A DNA stretch of 64,000 bases from JASHVB01 sp035523995 (GTDB lineage Bacteria; Pseudomonadota; Alphaproteobacteria; Acetobacterales; Acetobacteraceae): the NCBI GenBank assembly GCA_035523995.1, contig DATKPQ010000132.1:1-64000 (forward strand). Reading direction: 5' to 3'. Below the pieces are notes generated by a model, which was given only the letters and a program-made list of their open reading frames with translations, had not been told where the DNA came from and made no database searches. Shown here in pieces: positions 1-8,794 of this stretch (position 1 is the stretch's first letter; every line of letters begins with the position of its first letter). The translations under genes were made by a program, and so were the position numbers.

Positions 1-1
1 A

Positions 2-118
2 CACATGGTCATGAACCTGCTGCGCTCCGCCAAACCGGGCAAGAGCCTCAAGGTCCGCCGCAAGCTGGCCGCATGGGACCCACATTACCTCCACGCTATC
101 CTGCTCGGCACAGGCTGA
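2..118 (+). CDS. C-terminal end of an unidentified gene (possibly boxB)
   Basis: An open frame enters from the left edge and ends at the TGA at 116-118, giving 38 residues that finish in ...HAILLGTG. I do not recognise the fragment from sequence alone. In aerobic benzoyl-CoA (box) pathways boxB, the oxygenase subunit of benzoyl-CoA epoxidase, commonly lies directly before boxC, so boxB is a guess from gene order only. The gap to the boxC start is 163 bases. Confidence 0.4.
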   Translation, partial: HMVMNLLRSAKPGKSLKVRRKLAAWDPHYLHAILLGTG

Positions 119-281
119 ACTTTTCGAGCGATTCCCCTGGCGCCGCGGCCCATAGCGCCGCGGTCCATAGCATCGCGGCCTATATCTGTCGCCAGCACCG
201 ATTCGGTGCTCGATCGGTTTGCCAAGACGCCGGAACGTGGCAGGACTGGCCCGCAGCGTGAAGCCTCAGCGGAGGAGCGTC

Positions 282-1979
282 ATGGACAGCGCCAGCAGTG
301 CCACCACCACAGAGGTCGAGACAAGTCATCCGGCACCCGTCGATTACCAGACCGACCCTTCGCGCTATCGGCACTGGAAACTGAGCTTCGACGCCCCGAT
401 TGCCACCCTCGCCCTGAATGTCGACGAGAATGCCGGCCTGCGTCCCGGCTACACGCTGAAACTCAACAGCTACGACCTCGGCGTGGATATCGAGCTGTAC
501 GACGCGGTCAACCGCCTCCGCCTGGAGCACCCGGAGATCCGCGCCGTCGTCATCACCAGCGCCCGCGACCGCGTCTTTTGCTCCGGTGCGAACATCTACA
601 TGCTGGGCGTGTCAAGCCATGCCTGGAAGGTGAACTTCTGCAAGTTCACCAACGAGACGCGCAACGGCCTGGAGGATTCCTCGCGCCATGACGGCCTGAA
701 ATTCCTTGCCGCGGTGAATGGCAGTTGCGCCGGCGGCGGTTACGAACTGGCGTTGGCGTGCGACAAGATCATCCTGATCGACGACCGCAGCAGTGCGGTC
801 AGCCTGCCGGAAGTGCCATTGCTTGGCGTGCTGCCCGGCACCGGAGGGCTCACGCGCCTGACCGACAAGCGGCACGTGCGGCATGACCTCGCGGATGTCT
901 TCTGCACCACCAGCGAGGGCGTGCGCGGCCAGCGCGCCAAGGACTGGCGGCTCGTGGACGACATCGCCCGCCCGGCACAGTTCGCCGACAAGGTGCGGGA
1001 GCATGCGTTGCAGCTTGCCGCCGCCAGCACGCGGGTGGCTGCGGCGAAGGGCATCGTGCTGGCGCCGATCGAGCGCAGTGTCGAAGCGAATGCGCTTCGC
1101 TATCGCCATGTCAGCGTCCAAATCGGTCGCGCCGGCCGCACGGTGAGCTTCACCGTAAAAGGCCCGTCCGACCCGCAGCCTTCAGAACCGGCCGGCATCG
1201 AGGCGGCCGGTGCGGAGTGGTATCCGCTTGCACTGGCGCGCGAACTCGATGATGCCATCCTGTGGATGCGCACGAACGAGCTGGCGATCGGTACCTGGCT
1301 GATCCGCACCGAAGGCGACCCCGCCGCGGTGCTGGCGCTGGACTCAGTGCTGCTGGCGCATCGCGAACATTGGCTGGTGCGCGAGACCATCGGGTATCTG
1401 CGCCGCACCCTCAGCCGGTTGGATGTGTCGTCCCGCAGCCTTTTCGCGTTGATCGAACGCGGTTCATGCTTCGCCGGCACATTGCTCGAATTGACACTTG
1501 CCTGCGACCGCATCTATCACCTCGCGTTGCCGGATGACGCAGCGCAGGCGCCTAAGATTGCCATCAGCGAAGCGAATTTTGGCCTGTATCCGATGGCGAC
1601 CGGTCAAACGCGGCTGCAACGACGCTTTTATGAAGAGCAGTTGGCCATGGATGCGGTGCGAGCGGCGATAGGGCGCATGCTGGACGCCGATGCCGCTCTG
1701 GCACTTGGGCTGGTTACCAGCAACCCTGACGATATCGATTGGGACGACGAAACGCGTATCGCCATCGAGGAGCGCGTCTCAATGAGTCCCGATGCGCTGA
1801 CGGGAATGGAGGCCAATCTACGCTTCAATGGTAAAGAAACCCTTTACACGCGCGTCTTCGCGCGACTGACCGCGTGGCAGAACTGGATTTTCCAACGTCC
1901 CAACGCCGTGGGCGAGAAGGGCGCGCTGAGAGTCTATGGCACCGGTGAGCGGCCGGGCTTTGACTGGGACCGGGTGTGA
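282..1979 (+). CDS. boxC: Benzoyl-CoA-dihydrodiol lyase BoxC
   Basis: This 565-residue protein resembles BoxC throughout. BoxC opens the ring of the 2,3-epoxidised or dihydroxylated benzoyl-CoA product hydrolytically in the aerobic hybrid benzoate pathway and acts in the cytosol. It has a crotonase-type core in the first half (RDRVFCSGANIYMLG near residues 105-120 and NGSCAGGGYELALACD near 145-160, the oxyanion-hole region) and a second crotonase-like half (ERGSCFAGTLLELTLACDR). The ATG at 282 is chosen because GGAGGAG at 271-277 lies just upstream; the open frame runs back to 219 with no better signal. The other pathway genes (boxA, aldehyde dehydrogenase, CoA ligase) are not visible here, so the rest of the cluster presumably lies to the left. 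Confidence 0.9.
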   Translation: MDSASSATTTEVETSHPAPVDYQTDPSRYRHWKLSFDAPIATLALNVDENAGLRPGYTLKLNSYDLGVDIELYDAVNRLRLEHPEIRAVVITSARDRVFCSGANIYMLGVSSHAWKVNFCKFTNETRNGLEDSSRHDGLKFLAAVNGSCAGGGYELALACDKIILIDDRSSAVSLPEVPLLGVLPGTGGLTRLTDKRHVRHDLADVFCTTSEGVRGQRAKDWRLVDDIARPAQFADKVREHALQLAAASTRVAAAKGIVLAPIERSVEANALRYRHVSVQIGRAGRTVSFTVKGPSDPQPSEPAGIEAAGAEWYPLALARELDDAILWMRTNELAIGTWLIRTEGDPAAVLALDSVLLAHREHWLVRETIGYLRRTLSRLDVSSRSLFALIERGSCFAGTLLELTLACDRIYHLALPDDAAQAPKIAISEANFGLYPMATGQTRLQRRFYEEQLAMDAVRAAIGRMLDADAALALGLVTSNPDDIDWDDETRIAIEERVSMSPDALTGMEANLRFNGKETLYTRVFARLTAWQNWIFQRPNAVGEKGALRVYGTGERPGFDWDRV

Positions 1980-2008
1980 TATTGCTCGCCGTGACGCTGC
2001 ACCCGCTA

Positions 2009-2118
2009 TGTCACTGCGAGGCCCGCAGGGCCGAAGCAATCCCAGTGGAGCAAGCGCACCAGCTGTCCGTGCGCCGCGCCACCGGGATTGCCTCGGCCCT
2101 GCGGGCCTCGCAATGACA
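2009..2118. repeat. Dispersed palindromic repeat, full copy
   Basis: Two near-perfect inverted arms, 2009-2043 and 2084-2118, flank a 40-base centre. The arms read TGTCACTGCGAGGCCCGCAG... and its complement. It sits between boxC and oxc and is the best-preserved copy of a family seen in at least eight other gaps of this window. Such a structure could fold in RNA and stop or protect transcripts, but that is inference. Confidence 0.8.
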
Positions 2119-2258
2119 TGAGGTGGCTGACGCCGCTACGACACGGTACGTTGGCAGACGGGGCCCAGTGGACATGTGGGAGAAAAGGTCTCACGCGCAC
2201 CATCCTGGACAGGCCCGTGCCCCCTCACTAGAACCCGCCCGATCTGGAGGCGAACGCC

Positions 2259-3959
2259 ATGGACAATGAAGCGACCACCGAAAATCTGACCGACGGCTTC
2301 CATCTCGCCGTCGAGGCCATGAAGCTGAATGGCATCGATACAATCTTCGGTGTCGCCGGCATTCCCATCACCGAACTCTGCCGTCTGGCACAAGAAGAAG
2401 GTGTTCGTTACATCGGCTTTCGCCATGAGCAACAGGCCGCCAACGCCGCGGCGATCAGCGGCTTCCTGACGCAGAAGCCCGGCATTTGCCTCACCGTTTC
2501 GGCCCCGGGCTTCCTTAACGGCATGGTGGGGCTGGCCAACGCCACCACCAATTGCTTCCCCATGATCCTGATCAGCGGCTCGAGCGATCGCGCCATCGTC
2601 GATCTCGAGCAAGGCGATTACGAAGAAATGGACCAGATGAGCGCGGCCAAGCCGTTTGCCAAGGCAGCGTTCCGCGTTAACCGGCCGCAGGACATTCCGC
2701 TGGGCCTTGCGCGTGCCATTCGCACAGCAGTGTCGGGGCGTCCGGGCGGTGTCTATCTGGATCTCACGGCCGATGCCTTGCGGGGTGTGGTGGATGCCGA
2801 TGTCGGCGCGAAGTCGCTGATCAAGGTCGTCGATCCGGCGCCGGCACAGATCCCCGCCCCTGCCTCGATCCAGGGCGCGTTGAACCTGCTGGCTGGCGCG
2901 CAACGTCCGCTGATCGTTCTCGGCAAGGGCGCAGCGTACGCGCAGGCAGACCAGGACATCCGCAGCTTCATCGAGACCACCGGGATCCCATATTTGCCGA
3001 TGTCGATGGCGAAAGGACTGCTGCCCGACAGCCATCCGCAATCCGCCGCGCCGGCGCGATCCTTCGTGCTCGGCAAGGCCGACGTCGTCATGATCATCGG
3101 CGCCCGCCTCAACTGGTTGCTCTCGCATGGCAAGAGCCCGCTATGGTCGCCGGACTCGCGTTTGATCCAGGTGGACATTGCCGCGACGGAAATGGACAGC
3201 AATCGCGCGATCGAGGCGCCCGTCGTCGGCGACATCAAGTCCTCCGTGGCGGCATTGCTGGCCGCGCTGAAGCCGGGTCAGGTGAAGGCGCCGGATGCCT
3301 GGCTGAAGGCGCTGGATGAGAACAAGCAACGCAATATCGAACGTATGGCGGCGCGGCTGAACGCCGATCCGCATCCGATGAATTTTTCCTCCGCGCTACG
3401 CGCCGTGCGCAATGCGCTGGAAGGCCGGCCGGATGTCTATGTTGTTAACGAAGGCGCCAACACGTTGGATTTCGGCCGCAACGTCATCGACATGCAGCTT
3501 CCCCGCCATCGCCTGGACAGCGGCACCTGGGGCGTGATGGGCATCGGCATGGGCTACGCGGTCGGCGCGGCGGCAACCACCGGCAAACCCGTCGTTGCGA
3601 TCTGCGGCGACAGTGCCTTCGGCTTCAGCGGCATGGATGTCGAAACGATCTGCCGCTACAAGCTGCCGGTGGTTACCATCGTGTTCAACAACAACGGCAT
3701 CTATCGCGGCGATCCCGAGGGTGCGGCGCCATCGCCAACCGGCTTCGTGCAGAACGCGCATTACGAAAAGCTTGCCGAGGCGTTCGGCGGCATCGGCTAC
3801 CACGTCACCGAAACTTCCAAGCTGACGAAGGCGCTGGCGGAGGCTTTGGACAATGGCAAGCCCGCGGTGATCAACGCGGTGATCGACCCGAAGGCCGGCA
3901 CCGAAAGCGGCCATATCCAGAATCTCAACGCGACCAGCACGTTGCAGAAGAAGAAGTAG
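2259..3959 (+). CDS. oxc: Oxalyl-CoA decarboxylase
   Basis: The 566-residue product is a thiamine-diphosphate enzyme that turns oxalyl-CoA into formyl-CoA and CO2. It shows the N-terminal Pyr domain with FGVAGIPITEL (typical of oxalyl-CoA decarboxylases rather than acetolactate synthases), the cofactor-activating Glu in FRHEQQAANAA (about residue 57), a middle Rossmann-like domain, and the C-terminal PP domain with GDSAFGFSGMD ... NNNGIYRG, the Mg-diphosphate motif. Length matches Oxalobacter-type Oxc. GGAGG lies 9 bases before the ATG. The partner formyl-CoA:oxalate CoA-transferase (frc) is not adjacent. The next gene, a LysR regulator, is convergent and begins 7 bases after the stop; whether it controls oxc is unknown. 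Confidence 0.92.
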   Translation: MDNEATTENLTDGFHLAVEAMKLNGIDTIFGVAGIPITELCRLAQEEGVRYIGFRHEQQAANAAAISGFLTQKPGICLTVSAPGFLNGMVGLANATTNCFPMILISGSSDRAIVDLEQGDYEEMDQMSAAKPFAKAAFRVNRPQDIPLGLARAIRTAVSGRPGGVYLDLTADALRGVVDADVGAKSLIKVVDPAPAQIPAPASIQGALNLLAGAQRPLIVLGKGAAYAQADQDIRSFIETTGIPYLPMSMAKGLLPDSHPQSAAPARSFVLGKADVVMIIGARLNWLLSHGKSPLWSPDSRLIQVDIAATEMDSNRAIEAPVVGDIKSSVAALLAALKPGQVKAPDAWLKALDENKQRNIERMAARLNADPHPMNFSSALRAVRNALEGRPDVYVVNEGANTLDFGRNVIDMQLPRHRLDSGTWGVMGIGMGYAVGAAATTGKPVVAICGDSAFGFSGMDVETICRYKLPVVTIVFNNNGIYRGDPEGAAPSPTGFVQNAHYEKLAEAFGGIGYHVTETSKLTKALAEALDNGKPAVINAVIDPKAGTESGHIQNLNATSTLQKKK

Positions 3960-3965
3960 CGGCTG

Positions 3966-4853
3966 CTACCGCTTGTGCAGCCGCGCCGCCAGGAAGGCGA
4001 TGCATTGCCGCACTTTCGGCGCGGTTGCGCGATGCGCCGGAGCAATCGCGTCCAGGCGCGTTGCCCGCGGCGTATAATCCGGAAGCAACCGAACCAGCCG
4101 CCCGGAGGCGAGATCGTCCTCCACCAGCATCTCCGGGATCAGCAGGATTCCAGCGCCGGCCAAGGCACCAGCGCGGCGCAGCATCGCGTTGTTGGTTTGA
4201 AAGCGGCCATTGACGGCAACCTCCGATTCTCCATCTGGCCCGGTTAGCCGCCAGACACTGGCGCAATCCTGCCGGTCGGTCAGGCAGTTCATGCGGCCCA
4301 GTTCGGTCGGTTCAGCGGGCGTGCCGTGGGCTTCCACGTAGGCGGGTGCCGCGCAGATCACGTGTCGCAGCGGCATGAGCGGCTGGATCGCGAGACCCGG
4401 ATCGTCTTGCGGCCGCGGCCAGGCGCGGATGGCGAGGTGATACCCTTCCTCGATCATGTCCACCGGCCGGTCGCAGACCGTGACGCTGATGGTAAGCGCG
4501 GGGTGGTCCTGCATGAAGTCGAGCAATGCGGCGGCAAGCCGGGAGCTGCCGAAACCCACCGGGATCGTGACCCGGAGCGTGCCGCGTAGCATAGCCGCGC
4601 TCTGTCCGGTTTGCCGGGCAGTCTCCATGTCATCCAGGATGCGCGTCGCCTGGGCAAAGAAGTCCCGTCCAGCCTCCGTCAGCCCGACCTGGCGTGTCGT
4701 GCGATTCAGCAGCCGGGTGCCTAGCCAGTCCTCCAGCATCTGCACATGCTTGCTCGCGGTCGCCTGCGAGATGCCGAGATCGCGCGCCGCGGCAGAGAAG
4801 CTGCGGGTCGCAGCGACCCGGGCGAACACGGTCATGCTGGCCAGACGATCCAA
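3966..4853 (-). CDS. LysR-family transcriptional regulator
   Basis: A 295-residue regulator with an N-terminal winged helix-turn-helix (MDRLASMTVFARVAATRSF, then LGISQATASKHVQMLE around residues 27-42) and a C-terminal periplasmic-binding-like effector domain. It belongs to the broad CrgA/AaeR-like branch that begins MDRLxxM. The first ATG fits the family start. The gene is convergent with oxc with only 6 bases between stops, so a shared bidirectional terminator would have to lie inside coding sequence. Effector and target genes cannot be told from sequence. Confidence 0.88.
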   Translation of the reverse strand: MDRLASMTVFARVAATRSFSAAARDLGISQATASKHVQMLEDWLGTRLLNRTTRQVGLTEAGRDFFAQATRILDDMETARQTGQSAAMLRGTLRVTIPVGFGSSRLAAALLDFMQDHPALTISVTVCDRPVDMIEEGYHLAIRAWPRPQDDPGLAIQPLMPLRHVICAAPAYVEAHGTPAEPTELGRMNCLTDRQDCASVWRLTGPDGESEVAVNGRFQTNNAMLRRAGALAGAGILLIPEMLVEDDLASGRLVRLLPDYTPRATRLDAIAPAHRATAPKVRQCIAFLAARLHKR

Positions 4854-4954
4854 CGCTTCTTTTCCCTGCCACGGCCGGTCGATGGTTCCCGCGGATTGTC
4901 TGGATTTAGGAGAACTTGAAATTCGTCAAGGTACTGAACCTCGCCTGGACCAAA

Positions 4955-5106
4955 CAACCTCTCCCACGAAGTGGGAGGGGGCGAGGTGCGCCAGCGCCGA
5001 GGGTAAGGGTGATCGGGAGGGGAGCAAATGGGCCTTGTGCCCTCCCGATCACCCTCACTCTCGGTGCTTTGCACCTAACCTCTTCCGTCGCAGGCGGGAG
5101 AGGTTA
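4955..5106. repeat. Nested inverted repeat between lysR and cueR
   Basis: The gap holds nested palindromes: an inner perfect stem AGGGTGATCGGGAGGG (5006-5021) with its complement at 5040-5055, and outer arms built on CCTCTCCCACGAAGTGGGAGG (left) and CGGGAGAGGTTAG (right). The right arm touches the cueR stop at 5104. It lies between the 3' end of cueR and the promoter region of lysR and could end the copper transcript. A related CCCGACCCCTCCCG block occurs near 31510. Confidence 0.65.
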
Positions 5107-5499
5107 GGTGGCTGCCAGTTCATCCAGAATCGGGCAATCGGGCCGGGTGTCGCCGTGGCATCGCTCGGCCAGGTCGGCCAGGGCCGCACGGACCGCCTGC
5201 AGCTCCGCCAATTTGCGGTCGATCCGCGCAATGTGCTGCACGGCAATCGCCTTCACATCGGCACTTGCACGCCCATGGTCGCGGTAGAGCGCGACGAGCT
5301 GCTTCAGTTCCTGTACCGAAAAACCCAGCCGCCGGGCCCGCCCTATGAACTGCAGCATGGCGACGTCAGCCTCGCTATAGCTGCGATACTGGTTCGGGCC
5401 CCGCTCCGCCGGCCGGATCAGTCCGATTTGCTCGTAATAGCGGATGGTCTTGGCCGGAACGCCCGAGCGTGTGGCAGCGTCGCCGATGGTCAGGCTCAT
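5104..5499 (-). CDS. cueR: MerR-family copper-responsive regulator (CueR/HmrR type)
   Basis: This 131-residue protein has the MerR N-terminal winged helix (MSLTIGDAATRSGVPAKTIRYYEQIG), a dimerisation helix and a C-terminal Cys pair in RCHGDTRPDCPI (about residues 114 and 122), the CxnC arrangement CueR uses to bind Cu(I). The ATG at 5499 overlaps the TGA of copA by four bases (ATGA), so translation is probably coupled and the regulator is the last gene of the operon it controls. It ends ...DELAAT. Members of this family act from the site between -35 and -10, untwisting a long spacer, and a candidate site lies before copZ. Confidence 0.92.
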   Translation of the reverse strand: MSLTIGDAATRSGVPAKTIRYYEQIGLIRPAERGPNQYRSYSEADVAMLQFIGRARRLGFSVQELKQLVALYRDHGRASADVKAIAVQHIARIDRKLAELQAVRAALADLAERCHGDTRPDCPILDELAAT

Positions 5500-8003
5500 G
5501 GCGTATGTCCCGGGTGCCAGCGCCGCAACAGCAGCGCGTTGGATACAACGCTGACCGACGAGAACGCCATCGCCGCACCGGCAATCACCGGCGACAGCAG
5601 CCCCAGCCCCGCCAGCGGAATGCCGATCACGTTGTAGGCGAACGCCCAGGCCAGGTTCTGGCGGATCTTCCGCTGCGTCGCGCGGCTGATCGCGATGGCA
5701 TCGAAGATCAGCGCCGGGTCGTTGCGCATCAGCGTGATGCCGGCGGTCTGCACTGCCACATCCGAACCCGCGCCCATGGCGATGCCGAGATCGGCCTGCG
5801 CCAGGGCCGGAGCGTCGTTGACCCCGTCGCCAACCATGGCGACGCAGCGGCCTTCGCGCTGCAGGCGAACGATTTCGGCGGCCTTGGCGTCCGGCAGAAC
5901 TTCGGCGTGCACCTCCTCGATGCCGAGGGCCGTGGCGACCGATTGCGCGGTGGCGCGGTTGTCGCCAGTCAGCAGCGCAGTGCGGATGCCCATGGCGCGC
6001 AGGCGACGGACCGCCTTGCCAGCGGTGGGCCGGATCGGGTCCATGACCGCGATGGCGCCGAGCAATCGCGGTTGCGGCGTGGTTTCTGCCACGAACATGA
6101 CGGTACGCCCTTGTGCCTCCAGGGCGGCGGCGTCTTCTTCCAGAGGAATTGGCACGTCGCGTTGCCGCATCAGGGCGCGGTTGCCGATGACGATTTCCTG
6201 ACCGCCAACGGTTGCGGCGAGCCCTCGACCCGGCAGGCCCTGGAAGGCCTCGAGCGGGGGCAAGGTCATACCGCCGGCTCGGGCGATAATGGCATGCGCC
6301 AGCGGGTGCTCGCTGCCGGTCTGTGCGGCCGCGGCCAGGGCGAGCAAGCGGGTGCTGCTGGGCACCTCCTTTTCCCAGCCTTGGTTCGCTGCACGGCTCA
6401 AGCTCGCAAGGGGAGGGGGTGATTTGGCTTCCGCGACCAGCACGTCCGTGACCTCCGGCCGGCCTACGGTCAGGGTGCCGGTCTTGTCCAGCACCACCAC
6501 ATCGATGGCTTGGGCTCGCTCCAGCACTTCGGCATCGCGGATCAGGATGCCGGCACGCGCAGCGGCTCCGGTTCCAGCCATCAGCGCGGCAGGCGTCGCC
6601 AGGCCCAGCGCGCAAGGGCAGGCGATCACCAGCACTGCCACCGCCGGGAGGATACCGGCGGCGAAACTGCCGGCGGCCAGCGACCATCCCAGCCAGGTCA
6701 GCGCGGCACAGGCCAGCACCACGGGTACGAACACGGCCGCGACGCGATCCACCAGCCGCTGTACGGGCGCCTTATGCGACTGGGCAGCTTCCACCAGAGC
6801 GATGATGCGGGCCAGCGTCATGTCCTCGCCCACTGCCGTGGTCTCGACACGCAGCAGGCCGCTGCCGTTGATCGCGCCGCCGGTGATGCGGTCGCCGGCG
6901 TGCTTCGCCACCGGCAGGCTCTCGCCGGTCAGCAGCGATTCGTCCGCCTGGGACTGGCCGGACAGGACACGCCCGTCGGTGGGGAATCGCTCGCCGGGCC
7001 GAACCACGACGATGTCGCCTTCGGACACCGCGGAGACGGGCAGGACGATTTCAGTGCCGTCGCGTAGGACGCGGGCGGTCTCGGGGCGGAGTGCCAGCAA
7101 CGCGCGGATGGCGGCGCCGGTGGCGCGGCGGGTGCGTGTCTCCAGCCAGCGGCCGAACAATACCAGCGTGATCACCACGGCGGCGGCGTCGAAGAATGTG
7201 TGGGGTGCGCCCGAGGCCCCGAGGAACAGACTGTCGCCATACGCGGCTGTCGTGCCGAGCGCGACCAGCAGGTCCATGTTGCCGGTGCCCGCCCGGAGTG
7301 CCTTCCAGCCGGCGATATAGAAGCGGGCGCCGATGACGAACTGCACGGGCGTGGCCAGCACGAGTTGCAGCCAGAAGGGCAAAGGAATGCCGGCCATGGG
7401 CAGCAACAGCGGCAGGCTCAGCACGGCGGCGGCGGCCACCTGGGCCAGCATTCGGCGCTGACGGACGGCGTCGGCTTGCTCGGCGGCACGTTCCTGCGCT
7501 GCGTCCCCGGTCAGCAGTTCCGCGCTGTAGCCGGCGTCCTGCACGGCGGCGATCAGCGCCGCGGGATGCAGGAGGCCGGCGGGGCCCTCAACCGAGGCTT
7601 GCTCGGTGGCCAGGTTAACTTCGGCGCGGTGCACGCCCGGGACCGCGGCCAGCGCCTTCTCCACACGGCCGGCGCAGGTCGCGCAGGTCATGCCGTGGAT
7701 GGCGAACAAGCGGCGCTCCGGACGGATGCCGTAGCCGGCGCTGGCTACCGCTGCCGCAAGATCGGCGGGCGGGATGCGCTGGGGATCGAAGCGGATATCG
7801 GCGTGCTCGGCGGCGAGGTTCACCGCAGCTTCGACCCCGGGCAGGGCGTTCAGGGCATGCTCTACGCGGCCGGCGCAGGTCACGCATGTCATGCCGGTGA
7901 TCGGGAGCCGGACATGCTGCCGCGGGTCCGGCGGATCGCCAGGAACGATTGGGCCGAGAGCATCACGAGGTGGCCGGATCGAGACGTCGACGGCGGCGTT
8001 CAT
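5496..8003 (-). CDS. copA: Copper-exporting P1B-type ATPase CopA
   Basis: The 835-residue inner-membrane pump has two N-terminal heavy-metal-associated domains (GMTCVTC near residue 37 and GMTCATC near 104), then eight expected membrane helices with the ion-binding CPC motif (about residues 458-460 in ACPCALGLATP), the phosphorylation site DKTGTLTVG (Asp about 505) and the hinge MVGDGVNDAPALAQADLGIAMG. The last helix carries the N and MxxS residues of Cu(I) pumps (FSSVSVVSNALLLRR). It lies between copZ (9 bases upstream) and cueR (ATGA overlap) and is surely one transcript with them. It exports Cu(I) from cytosol to periplasm. Confidence 0.95.
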   Translation of the reverse strand: MNAAVDVSIRPPRDALGPIVPGDPPDPRQHVRLPITGMTCVTCAGRVEHALNALPGVEAAVNLAAEHADIRFDPQRIPPADLAAAVASAGYGIRPERRLFAIHGMTCATCAGRVEKALAAVPGVHRAEVNLATEQASVEGPAGLLHPAALIAAVQDAGYSAELLTGDAAQERAAEQADAVRQRRMLAQVAAAAVLSLPLLLPMAGIPLPFWLQLVLATPVQFVIGARFYIAGWKALRAGTGNMDLLVALGTTAAYGDSLFLGASGAPHTFFDAAAVVITLVLFGRWLETRTRRATGAAIRALLALRPETARVLRDGTEIVLPVSAVSEGDIVVVRPGERFPTDGRVLSGQSQADESLLTGESLPVAKHAGDRITGGAINGSGLLRVETTAVGEDMTLARIIALVEAAQSHKAPVQRLVDRVAAVFVPVVLACAALTWLGWSLAAGSFAAGILPAVAVLVIACPCALGLATPAALMAGTGAAARAGILIRDAEVLERAQAIDVVVLDKTGTLTVGRPEVTDVLVAEAKSPPPLASLSRAANQGWEKEVPSSTRLLALAAAAQTGSEHPLAHAIIARAGGMTLPPLEAFQGLPGRGLAATVGGQEIVIGNRALMRQRDVPIPLEEDAAALEAQGRTVMFVAETTPQPRLLGAIAVMDPIRPTAGKAVRRLRAMGIRTALLTGDNRATAQSVATALGIEEVHAEVLPDAKAAEIVRLQREGRCVAMVGDGVNDAPALAQADLGIAMGAGSDVAVQTAGITLMRNDPALIFDAIAISRATQRKIRQNLAWAFAYNVIGIPLAGLGLLSPVIAGAAMAFSSVSVVSNALLLRRWHPGHTP

Positions 8004-8012
8004 TGGCGGACC

Positions 8013-8228
8013 TCAGGCTCGCAGGGCTTCGGCGCCGTAGCCGGCCTTGCGGAGGGCAGCGACCAGAACACCCGGACTGGCGGTGCCGGCCACCTTCGCG
8101 CTGCCGGTTTCCAGGGTGACGTGGACATCCGTGACGCCGGGTACATGTGACAGCACGCGGGTGACCGCGTTGACGCAGCCGGAGCATGTCATGCCGGTGA
8201 CGCTGAGGTTCTGAGTGGTCGTAGACAC
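8013..8228 (-). CDS. copZ: Copper chaperone CopZ, HMA domain
   Basis: A 71-residue heavy-metal-associated domain protein with the Cu(I) site GMTCSGC near residue 12 and the ferredoxin-like fold pattern ending in LRKAGYGAEALRA. It would carry copper to CopA, encoded 9 bases downstream. I choose the GTG at 8228 because GGGAG lies about ten bases before it; a TTG at 8252 would add eight residues. First gene of the copZ-copA-cueR operon. Confidence 0.88.
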   Translation of the reverse strand: MSTTTQNLSVTGMTCSGCVNAVTRVLSHVPGVTDVHVTLETGSAKVAGTASPGVLVAALRKAGYGAEALRA

Positions 8229-8254
8229 GGAGGCAACTCCCAGGTTCGGCAAGT

Positions 8255-8285
8255 CAGATGGGGGTTACCAGCACTGGAAGGTCAA
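8255..8285 (-). promoter_or_regulatory. Candidate CueR-type promoter of copZ-copA-cueR
   Basis: On the minus strand a -35 TTGACC (8285-8280) runs directly into TTCCAGTGCTGG, which contains the perfect dyad CCAG-TG-CTGG, and a weak -10 follows at about 8260-8255 after a 19-base spacer. The long spacer with the dyad placed inside it is the hallmark of MerR/CueR promoters, and the left half ACCTTCC equals the E. coli copA box. The right outer half does not match well. Confidence 0.55.
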
Positions 8286-8794
8286 GGGTCTGCTGGCCTG
8301 CCTGAGGCCCGCGCTGTGCGGCGGACGACGAGTCTCGCGATCGTCTCAGTTCGCATGCGGTGAGACGGATTTTGCCGGTTAGCGGCCTGTTGACATGCTG
8401 ACCTCGGGCCGTTCCGCACTGCGGTCGGGCTGGTCGGAAGGAAAGAATTGGAACAGCGAAAGCTTCCCCGGATCGGGTACGGGACCGGGACGGAGGCAAA
8501 CCGATGGGCCGGCGGCTGGCATGGCGCTGCGAGGTGAACGACCGGTCGGCTGATCCTGGCCGGCCGGGCAAATGCAGATGGACACGAACGTCGCGTGCCG
8601 GCCCGACGGGAGCACGGCAGCGCCCGGCTTGTCGTTAGCGGCTCGAGGCGACGCCTCGCTGTCTGAAAGACGTTCCGGTGAGCCTTTTGCCCTGATCGGG
8701 CAGAGGGACCGGACGCCGCCGTGCGGCGCCGCACGGCGCGAGCAAGGTGGACGGCAAAACGACATGCCCGTGAGGATCGCTGAGATGCGCCAGC
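8286..8794. other. Non-coding stretch upstream of the copper operon
   Basis: About 500 bases between the copZ promoter and the 3' end of the TPR regulator. Open frames on both strands here have no recognisable protein pattern and overlap each other. Nothing further is seen. Confidence 0.5.

Noticed and set aside
5104..6687. A 527-codon open frame on the minus strand containing cueR at its end
   Set aside because: Only the last 131 codons are cueR; the rest is Arg/Gly-rich shadow sequence lying over copA in another frame.
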